Shown here one piece after another: positions 1-6,354 of a DNA stretch of 18,845 nucleotides (the first letter of the stretch is position 1; each line of letters begins with the position of its first letter). Both the position numbers and the translations under genes were made by a program. Source of the stretch: an uncultured Sphingobacteriaceae bacterium (GTDB lineage: Bacteria; Bacteroidota; Bacteroidia; Sphingobacteriales; Sphingobacteriaceae); contig CAMLLO010000059.1 in assembly GCA_946480915.1 (NCBI GenBank), forward strand, positions 1 to 18,845. The letters are read 5' to 3'. The notes under the pieces were generated by a model. It did not search any database. It was given only the letters and a program-made list of their open reading frames with translations, and had not been told where the DNA came from.

Positions 1-2
1 AT

Positions 3-326
3 TTGATGTTTTCAGAGGGTAAGGCCATTGATGCAACTTATCAAATTGGTTACGCTACTTCGAATAGTCCACTAGGTCCGTTTACTGAACCAGAACAGCG
101 TGTTATTTTAGAAACAGCAAGTGATAGTTCTGTTGTGGGCCCGGGCCATCACACCGTATTCAGGTCAAGGAACCAGGATTATATCCTCTATCACCGGATT
201 TTTCCACAGAAAAAAGATTTTGTATTGCGACAGCTTTGCTTAGACAGCCTCAATTTTGATGAGGCTGGAAATATTAAAAAGGTAAGCACAAAAGGAGTTG
301 GTCTATATAAATCGATGTGGAAGTAA
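3..326 (+). CDS. Glycoside hydrolase family 43 protein, C-terminal part (5' end outside window)
   Basis: This is the end of a five-bladed beta-propeller glycosidase of the GH43 type, a family that mostly removes arabinose or xylose side chains from plant polysaccharides. The frame is open to the left edge, so the apparent start is not real. Visible family features are L-M-F-S-E-G, G-Y-A-T-S-N-S-P-L-G-P-F and the late-blade motif G-P-G-H-H-T-V-F followed by D-Y-I-L-Y-H-R, all typical of the last third of GH43 catalytic domains. The catalytic acids lie outside the window. The frame stops at 324-326, about where the propeller should end, but a neighbouring frame continues with plausible protein (separate entry), so the annotated C-terminus may reflect a frameshift. 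It is followed closely by a LacI-type regulator and a GH28 enzyme on the same strand, fitting a pectin side-chain role. The exact substrate cannot be read from this fragment. Confidence 0.8.
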   Translation: MMFSEGKAIDATYQIGYATSNSPLGPFTEPEQRVILETASDSSVVGPGHHTVFRSRNQDYILYHRIFPQKKDFVLRQLCLDSLNFDEAGNIKKVSTKGVGLYKSMWK

Positions 327-457
327 AGGTTAATGGAAAATTAGTTCGCCCGGTGAAGCAAGAAGCATTTTACCGGTCTAAATATATTCAGGTGCCTTTT
401 GAGACGGCGGATCAGGTGAGTTTAGTGGTAAAATATGGTGAAGAAGTTGTCTATTAG
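311..457 (+). pseudogene. Frameshifted C-terminal tail of the GH43 gene (candidate)
   Basis: Immediately after the GH43 stop, another frame encodes about 48 residues of protein-like sequence with alternating hydrophobic strands: I-D-V-E-V-K-V-N-G-K-L-V, then Y-I-Q-V-P-F and V-S-L-V-V-K-Y-G. It ends at TAG 455-457. It has no start codon of its own and is preceded by an in-frame TAA at 308-310, so it cannot be an independent gene. Adding one A to the AAA at 309-311 would join it in frame to the GH43 protein as a small beta-sandwich tail. It overlaps the first 23 bases of the regulator gene. I do not recognise the domain. It could instead be a remnant of a deleted gene or chance coding likeness. 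Confidence 0.4.
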
Positions 458-1469
458 TGATATTGCAGCTGCCTTAAAAGTTTCTAAAACTACTGTTTCC
501 TTTGTAATCAATGGGAAAGGTCAGGATAAAGGCATAAGCAATGCTGTGGAAAATCGTATCCTTGACTATATAAAAGCAGTAGGTTATCAGCCCAATGAGT
601 ATGCAAGAGCATTAAGAACGGGTAAAACAAATATTCTAGTAGTAATGATAGAGGACGTATCCGACCCTTTTTTTTCGGGTATTGCCAGGATGATTGAGGA
701 GAGTGCCTATAAAAAAGGATATAAGATAATTTATAGCAGTACGGAAAACGACACAAAAAAAACACAGGAACTTTTAAAAATGTACCGAGCCCAAAAGGTA
801 GACGGATATATTATAGCACCTCCCCTGGGAATTGAGGAGGAAATAAAATCACTTTTAGCAGATAATCTTCCGGTAATTTTATTTGACAGATACTATGCGT
901 CCATTCCTACTAATAATGTGGTCGTAAATAATTTTATGGGCACTTATGAAGCCATTAAACATTTCTTCAACGGTGGACATAGAAATATAGCGTTTGTAAC
1001 ACTCCCATCCGGGCAGATTCAAATGCAGCAAAGATTGGACGGATATATGAGCGCTATAGATGAACATGAAGCTGAGTGCTTTATTAAAAAAACAGTTTAT
1101 TATGAGGAGTTAGACAAATCGGTGGAGGAAATAGAGCAGTTTCTCAAAATGAACAAGCAACTTGATGCTGTTTTTTTTTCCACTAATTATCTTGCAGAGG
1201 CTGGACTAGAGGCAATCCGAAATCTTAAATTAAAAATCCCCGAGGATTTGGGTGTAATAGTATTTGATGATTATAATTTCTTCAGATTATTTACTCCCCC
1301 GATTACGGCAGTAGCACAACCGATCAGAGAAATTTCGGAAAATATCATTAATTTGCTATTGAGCAGTATCTCTGATCCGGAACCCCATCAGAACAACCAA
1401 ACCATTGTTTTACCAACGCAATTAATAGTTCGTAATTCAACATTAGGTGAAAAGCTAAATCAAACCTAA
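435..1469 (+). CDS. LacI-family transcriptional regulator
   Basis: This is a cytoplasmic sugar-responsive DNA-binding protein of 344 residues, the usual length for the family. Residues 5-28 form the LacI helix-turn-helix (S-I-S-D-I-A-A-A-L-K-V-S-K-T-T-V-S-F-V-I), followed by the hinge region Y-Q-P-N-E-Y-A-R-A-L-R-T-G-K-T-N (51-66). From about residue 67 comes the periplasmic-binding-protein-like effector domain, with the typical D-P-F-F-S-G-I, V-D-G-Y-I-I-A-P and G-V-I-V-F-D-D segments. The ATG at 435 is the natural start because it places the helix-turn-helix at the very N-terminus and the frame has stops upstream (342-344). No convincing ribosome-binding site is seen, which is normal in Bacteroidota. 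The gene sits between the GH43 end and the GH28 gene on one strand and probably controls them. The effector and operator are unknown. Confidence 0.93.
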   Translation: MVKKLSISDIAAALKVSKTTVSFVINGKGQDKGISNAVENRILDYIKAVGYQPNEYARALRTGKTNILVVMIEDVSDPFFSGIARMIEESAYKKGYKIIYSSTENDTKKTQELLKMYRAQKVDGYIIAPPLGIEEEIKSLLADNLPVILFDRYYASIPTNNVVVNNFMGTYEAIKHFFNGGHRNIAFVTLPSGQIQMQQRLDGYMSAIDEHEAECFIKKTVYYEELDKSVEEIEQFLKMNKQLDAVFFSTNYLAEAGLEAIRNLKLKIPEDLGVIVFDDYNFFRLFTPPITAVAQPIREISENIINLLLSSISDPEPHQNNQTIVLPTQLIVRNSTLGEKLNQT

Positions 1470-1575
1470 TGATATATAATTCTCATTTAATTTAACAGGC
1501 CTTTTTTATCCCCCGAATTATCAATTGGAAGATGATCGCCGAATCGAATTTTGAAAATAAACACACACTTAATTT

Positions 1576-2982
1576 ATGAATAAGCTTTTTCCTCTTATTT
1601 TATTAATCTGCTCCGTAACTGTTCAAGTGGTTTTCGCACAAGACAGCCTTGTAACCTATGAAGTTCCTAAAGCCCTGTTTTATTCTATGCACAATGATGA
1701 TTTTACGGTGCAGGTCAGAAAACCCGGTGGACAGTGGAAAGACCTTTATGAGTACAGGGTGCAGGTGGACATGGACAAGGTACAGGATGCTTCCATGGTT
1801 TATTTTGACTTCTCGGGAATAGTAGAAGTAAAAATACGCAAGAACAACGGAAACGTTGGAACTGTAGATGTTAGGCCATCCTCGTATAAGATTGCTTCGA
1901 AAGTGAACGGAAACACTATCGAGTTTACCCTTGATAGGCCCAGAAATATTTCGGTGGAGGTGAACGGTGACAAGCTACACAATCTTCACCTGTTTGCTCA
2001 TTCTATTGAAAGAAGTCGACCGAACCCTAATGATCCCAATGTCGTCTATTTTGGGCCTGGTGTACACGAAGCTCCTGACAAACCAGGGGATGTCTACCGC
2101 ATCAAAAGCGGACAAACCGTGTACATTCATGGTGGTGCAGTAATCAAAGGAAAACTGCTTTGCGACAATGTTAAAGACGTGCGTATTATTGGAAGAGGGA
2201 TCATTTTAGAGCCTGAACGAGGCGTAGAGATCCGGTTTTCCGAAAATGTAGAAATTGATGGAATTCATGTCATCAATCCCCGGCATTATACCATTTACGG
2301 CGGACAGTCTAAGGGGTTGAAAATCAAAAATCTGACCTCCTTTAGTTGCAGAGGCTGGAGTGATGGTATTGACCTGATGAGCTGCTCGGATGTAGAGATA
2401 GACTGTGTCTTCATGCGCAATTCAGATGATTGCATTGCCATTTATGCACATCGATGGGATTTCTACGGGAATGCCAAAAACGTTAAGATTACAAATTCCA
2501 CGCTATGGGCAGATATTGCCCATCCGACCAATATAGGAGCTCATGGTAATACCACCCTTGAGGGAGATACAATTGAAAACATCACTTTCTCAAACATCGA
2601 CATCCTGGAGCATGATGAAGATGACCCATGCTGCCTGGGCACTATGGCCATAATAGCAGCCGATAACAATCTTGTGCGAAATGTGACTTACGAAAATATT
2701 CGGATAGAAGATATCCAGGAGGGACGTTTAGTTGATTTACGTGTGGTGAATGACCCGAAATACAATACCCAATCAGGAAGATCGATTGAGAATATTTATT
2801 TTAAGAACATTACTTACAATGGAACGAGTTTACGCTCATCTCAAATCAGAGGACACAATGCAAGTCGGAATGTCAATAATATCACATTCGAAAATGTAAA
2901 AATTAATGGCAAAAAGATCAGGTCTGCAAATGAGGGCGACATCATTATCGGGGAGTTTGTAGAAAATGTGAAGTTTAAATAA
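1576..2982 (+). CDS. Secreted GH28-type (clan GH-N) beta-helix glycosidase, polygalacturonase-like
   Basis: This 468-residue protein has a signal peptide (residues 1-22, cut after F-A-Q), an N-terminal beta-sandwich of about 120 residues and a right-handed parallel beta-helix from about residue 155. GH28 enzymes hydrolyse alpha-galacturonide bonds in pectin by inversion, using three aspartates. Family-type motifs are visible in order: W-S-D-G-I-D at 261-266 (the N-T-D position), N-S-D-D-C-I-A-I at 282-289 (the D-D pair) and I-G-A-H-G at 320-324 (the G-H-G position). The catalytic residues therefore appear intact. Many V/I-x-I/N-F repeats around 330-445 are the helix coils. The extra N-terminal sandwich is also reminiscent of GH49, the sister family in the same clan, so dextran- or pullulan-type activity cannot be strictly excluded, but the GH43/GH95/GH97 context favours pectin. 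It lies 106 bases downstream of the LacI-type regulator and is possibly controlled by it. Confidence 0.85.
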   Translation: MNKLFPLILLICSVTVQVVFAQDSLVTYEVPKALFYSMHNDDFTVQVRKPGGQWKDLYEYRVQVDMDKVQDASMVYFDFSGIVEVKIRKNNGNVGTVDVRPSSYKIASKVNGNTIEFTLDRPRNISVEVNGDKLHNLHLFAHSIERSRPNPNDPNVVYFGPGVHEAPDKPGDVYRIKSGQTVYIHGGAVIKGKLLCDNVKDVRIIGRGIILEPERGVEIRFSENVEIDGIHVINPRHYTIYGGQSKGLKIKNLTSFSCRGWSDGIDLMSCSDVEIDCVFMRNSDDCIAIYAHRWDFYGNAKNVKITNSTLWADIAHPTNIGAHGNTTLEGDTIENITFSNIDILEHDEDDPCCLGTMAIIAADNNLVRNVTYENIRIEDIQEGRLVDLRVVNDPKYNTQSGRSIENIYFKNITYNGTSLRSSQIRGHNASRNVNNITFENVKINGKKIRSANEGDIIIGEFVENVKFK

Positions 2983-2995
2983 AAATCATATGTAA

Positions 2996-3108
2996 GGAGT
3001 GATTAAAAAAAAACTGAAGGCAGACTATAACGAACTTCGGAGCAAAAAGCCGTTTTATGGTTCGACGGCAGCGTTTGGGTAAGATTTCTTACAAGCATTG
3101 ATTCATAA
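2996..3108 (+). pseudogene. GH29 alpha-L-fucosidase relic, frameshifted
   Basis: One frame (2996-3049) reads L-K-A-D-Y-N-E-L-R-S-K. The next frame (3046-3105) reads K-A-V-L-W-F-D-G-S-V-W before a TAA at 3106-3108. Joined, this looks like the GH29 segment in which a helix (Q-L-x-E-L-L-x-N-Y-G) leads into the strand V-x-W-F-D-G that carries the nucleophilic aspartate. The frame changes around the A-run at 3044-3048. There is no start codon and nothing recognisable on either side, so only about 35 residues of a roughly 450-residue enzyme survive. The family call rests on one short but characteristic motif. Confidence 0.5.
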
Positions 3109-3213
3109 ACCATTTATATCCTTCTTCTTAAAATGGTAGTAGGAGAAATAACGCTTCTCTATTAGAGGGAAGGAGTGAAATATGAATTGCCATAAATAAA
3201 ACATTGTTAATTC

Positions 3214-3238
3214 TTAGGATTGTGTTAGAACATCCTAA
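3214..3238. repeat. Short inverted repeat
   Basis: TTAGGAT at 3214-3220 and ATCCTAA at 3232-3238 form a perfect 7-base inverted repeat around an 11-base spacer. It lies in a gene-free region between relics. It could be an operator left from a lost gene, a weak hairpin or chance. Confidence 0.25.
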
Positions 3239-3252
3239 TTAATGCGGGTGGT

Positions 3253-3296
3253 AAAGTCCAAAAACGAAGCGTAATAAGCTTTCGTTTGGGCTTTTT
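3253..3296 (+). terminator. Rho-independent terminator-like hairpin
   Basis: The arm 3253-3270 pairs with 3278-3294 around the loop GTAATAA. By hand this gives 16 base pairs in three blocks (4, 5 and 7) with two small bulges, and the 3' arm runs into a T-run (3292-3296). No intact gene ends just upstream, so it may have served the GH28 gene about 270 bases away or a gene now lost. Confidence 0.55.
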
Positions 3297-3338
3297 ACTA
3301 AAACGATTTATTAAAGATCTAACGAACAAATTTCAAAT

Positions 3339-3392
3339 ATGGAACAAATGAAAATAGTTTTTTTGTTTTTCAGTCTCCTGACAAATCGCTAA
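3339..3392 (+). pseudogene. Signal-peptide stub of a lost secreted protein
   Basis: An ATG opens 17 codons that look like the start of an exported protein: M-E-Q-M-K followed by a hydrophobic core I-V-F-L-F-F-S-L-L-T, then N-R and a TAA at 3390-3392. Downstream frames are full of stops and show no family I recognise. It is best read as the 5' end of a decayed secreted enzyme. A tiny leader peptide is possible but less likely. Confidence 0.35.
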
Positions 3393-3509
3393 TGAGCGTA
3401 TAAATATAAAGGGAGGGCAAACGCTTCCTATTCAATGCCTGCCTTTGGGTGGCTTCGCTGGCCTGATCACCGAAAAATAAGAAATGAGGATGATTGCTGA
3501 TATTCTTAA

Positions 3510-3791
3510 AGCAAGATGAAGAACTGCTTAATGGAATTGAAAGATAAAATTATGCTAAGAAAAAGATCAGTGATCGAAACCATCAATGATAAATTAAAAA
3601 ACATGCGCTAGGTAGAGCATTCCAGACATCGTCTTTTGGTGATCTTATGACAAATATTCTTTCCGGATTTAATCGCTTACAGTTTCTTCCCTAAAAAACC
3701 GGCTATCAAGTTTGATGTAAAGGAAACTTCTAAAGTAAGCTGGTTTTATGATCGAGCTCAGGTTATTAAATTAGGCTTCAACTGGAACTGA
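3510..3791 (+). mobile_element. IS982-family transposase C-terminal relic
   Basis: This is the end of an IS982-type DDE transposase, clearly degenerate. The frame at 3510-3632 gives M-L-R-K-R-S-V-I-E-T-I-N-D-K-L-K-N and V-E-H-S-R-H-R, the family block that holds the final catalytic glutamate. A TAG at 3609-3611 replaces the usual glutamine codon. Around 3632 one base is missing and the frame moves to S-F-G-D-L-M-T-N-I-L-S-G. Around 3670 one extra base moves it back to I-A-Y-S-F-F-P-K-K-P-A-I-K, the usual C-terminal sequence, which ends at TGA 3789-3791. The N-terminal two thirds and clear terminal inverted repeats are absent, so the element cannot move itself. The last 20 or so residues are not obviously family-like. 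Confidence 0.75.
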
Positions 3792-3792
3792 G

Positions 3793-3830
3793 AAGGGGAC
3801 GTTTTTTGCTTTGTGCAGTGTCCCCTTTTT
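3793..3830. terminator. Terminator-like hairpin at the end of the GH95 locus
   Basis: AAGGGGAC at 3793-3800 pairs perfectly with GTCCCCTT at 3820-3827 around a 19-base loop, and a T-run follows on the + strand to 3830. It sits about 30 bases beyond the stop of the minus-strand GH95 frame. The T-run favours + strand termination, away from GH95, but the stem could also protect the 3' end of the minus-strand transcript. Confidence 0.5.
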
Positions 3831-3860
3831 GACTCAGAATCTCCATTGACTAATTTTTTA

Positions 3861-6346
3861 TCACAATCTTACCAATTGATACAATTTCCCTCTCGTTGTT
3901 TTGAAAGACAATTCGTAGCCCTCATCTTTCTTTGTCGAAACCACATCAGAGCCATTTATTTTAACTGGTACGCTTGTCCTGATTATGCAATCATTCCCAA
4001 TTAACGATGTAATAGTTGCAGAACTTAAAGTTTGGTTTTTCCAGCTTATACTTACTTCAAAACCGCCCCTGGCTTTTAAACCTTTAATATTTCCTTCTTC
4101 CCATATAGTAGGCAAAGCCGGTAAGAGACGAATATAATTTAAATGGCTTTGAAGCAACATTTCGGCCATTCCTGCAGTTCCAGCAAAATTTCCATCAATC
4201 TGAAAAGGAGGGTGTGCATCAAAGAAGTTAGCGTAAGTACCGCCACCGCCTCCACCTCCTGGCTCCACATAATTCAACAAGCTTCTTATAAGGCTGTAAG
4301 CATGATTGCCATCGGCTAACCGGGCCCACCAGTTAATTTTCCAGCCTTTGCTCCAGCCTGTTCCTGCATCGGTGCGTATTTCCAGTGATTTTTTTGATGC
4401 CGCAAAAAAGTCAGGGGTATTGGATGATATTTCATAACCTGGAAACAATCCATACAGATGTGAAGCATGGCGGTGTTTCGGATCTGCTTCTTCAAAATCT
4501 TTATACCACTCCAATAATTGTCCTTTGCTGCCAATACGCAATGGATACAATTTTCTTTGTTTGGCAATCAAGGTATCACGGAAAGCCTTATCAATTCCTA
4601 ACACTTTTGAAGCACTTATCAGGTTACTGAATAAATCACGAATGATGGACATGTCCATGGTCGTAGCTACGGAAACTGCTTGCTGTTTCCCATTTTTATC
4701 TTTGAATTTGTTTTCCGGAGAAGTTGACGGAGCTGTTACCAGAAAGCCATCCCGATCTTCAACCAGCCAATCTAAAGTAAAGAGTGCAGCCCCCTTCATT
4801 AAAGGATAGGCCTTCTCTGCCAAAAACTTTTTGTCGCCTGTAAAAGCATAATGTTCCCATAAATGCCTGCTTAGCCAGTTAGCGCCCATATACCAGTTAG
4901 CCCACACCGGGTCGCCTGCACCTTTATCGCCCATCGGATTAGCAGCAGCCCATATTTCTGAATTATGATGCGCTACCCATCCCCTTGCATTGTAAAATTC
5001 TTTAGCTGTTTGCGCTCCGGTTATTGATAAATCATGCATAAAATCAAAAAGCGGCAAATGCATTTCCGACAGGCTTGTTAGCTCTGCCGGCCAGTAGTTC
5101 ATTTGCGTATTGATATTAATGGTATAGTTAGAGCTCCATGGTGCCCTTAATTCTTTATTCCAAATTCCCTGTAAGTTTGCCGCCGGACCACCTGGCCTGG
5201 ATGAAGAAATCAGCAAATAGCGGCCGAACTGGAAATACAAGGTTTCTAAAAAGGGGGCATAAGCTCCCTTGGAGTAAGCGTTTAAGCGATCATCGCTTGG
5301 TAAAGAAGCGCTGGCATTTACTTTAACCGTATCTTTTAAATTAAAACTTACACGTTTAAAATATTTCTGATAATCTGCCAGATGAGCTTTTTTCAAAGAA
5401 GAGTACGGTTTTTTCACAGCCTCTGACAATGTTTTTGTGGCAAGCATTTTTTCATCTTTTCCATCAGAATCAGGGCATTTATCAAAACCATTAAAGCTGG
5501 TTGCTGCGGAAACAAATAAGAGAACTTCGTTAGCTTTTGTTACGTGAATTCCGGAAGTATCTGAAGTTACAGTGCCTCCCGTTGCCTGCGCATAGATACG
5601 GTTGAAAACGCATGCCATTACATCCGGTTGTATCTTCATATATGATAGGTTCTCTGCCTTTAGGATTGTAAGTCCTTGGGTCAACATGAGCCGGGGCTTT
5701 TCCACTAACAAATAATTCATTACCTCCCTTTGCTGTTACTGTGTTTCTTAAAGGACTATTTGCAGACACATCAAAGGTTAAGCTTTGTTTAGTTGATGTT
5801 GATAGCCTTATAACGAAGATGTTATTAGGTGCTGAAATAAAAGCTTCGCGTTGATACTGTATGCCTCCAACTGTAAATCTGCTAGTAGAAACGGCGTTTT
5901 CAATGTTTAAATCACGATAATAAGAGCTTGGTTTAGCTCCCGCAAAGTTTTGTTTAATGACTTATATTTCCTAGTGGCATATAGGATTCAGTGAACACAC
6001 CTTGCATCTTTTTAGCCAATGCATTGACTTTGGTATAATCCTCCTCTTTCAGCAGCGCCTCCCTGATCTGCGGAAGAAAAGAAGAAGCATCCGGATTAAT
6101 AGTCTTTTTTACCGGGCCGCCACTGTACAATGTGCTTTCATTCAGCTGTATCAGCTCCTCTTCGACCCCTCCAAACAGCATGGCACCTACTTTTCCATTA
6201 CCCAGAGGTAGCGCCTGAGTCCACTGTGTTGCGGGTTTATTGTACCATAATTTTAATGCAGCTGGTTGCTGCGCAAGTGCCATAATCCCTGTAAGTAGCA
6301 GCAGGTTTAGTGCTATTGTCTTTTTAAGAGTAAGTGTGGTTATCAT
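3861..6346 (-). pseudogene. GH95 alpha-L-fucosidase, full length but interrupted by two frameshifts
   Basis: The family hydrolyses alpha-1,2-linked L-fucose, for example from xyloglucan or pectin side chains. Three reading frames together give about 828 residues, a normal length. Frame 1 (6346-5954) has a signal peptide ending A-L-A-Q and the family start L-P-L-G-N-G-K-V-G-A-M. Frame 2 (about 5957-5600) holds S-S-Y-Y-R-D-L-N through [10 protein letters not shown]. Frame 3 (about 5600-3861) carries the (alpha/alpha)6 catalytic part. Both shifts behave as one extra base, near 5950-5965 and 5600, and they do not cancel. Expected catalytic positions are intact: the two Asn of N-I-N-T-Q-M-N-Y-W (about 5117-5097), Glu of T-S-P-E-N (about 4715) and Asp of F-Q-I-D-G-N (about 4196). 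A seven-glycine run lies at 4239-4259. It begins 8 bases after the GH97 stop, so the two are co-transcribed. Either a recent pseudogene or sequencing indels. Confidence 0.85.
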
Positions 6347-6354
6347 GAACTGAT

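Larger units (their letters stand above)
2983..3860. other. Gene-poor stretch filled with relics
   Basis: No intact gene is present on either strand. In order it holds a GH29-like fucosidase relic, an imperfect palindrome, a strong hairpin with a T-run, a signal-peptide stub, an IS982-family transposase relic and a terminator-like hairpin facing the end of the GH95 locus. About 250 bases between these pieces (chiefly 3109-3213 and 3393-3509) show nothing I can assign. The pattern fits an old insertion site where genes were deleted or decayed. Confidence 0.7.

Noticed and set aside
1524..1553. ATTGG and GAATTTTG, 17 bases apart, as a Bacteroidota promoter for the GH28 gene
   Set aside because: Both boxes differ from the TTTG / TAnnTTTG pattern, and the A/T-rich background makes such matches frequent. 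Not strong enough to annotate.
3861..3900. T9SS sorting domain at the end of GH95
   Set aside because: The C-terminus (G-K-L-Y-Q-L-V) ends the normal GH95 C-terminal sandwich; there is no Y-P-N-P or other sorting motif.
4239..4259. Seven-glycine run in GH95 as an unusual insertion
   Set aside because: GH95 proteins commonly have a Gly-rich G-G-G-T-Y loop before the [10 protein letters not shown] motif, so this is only a slightly long version.
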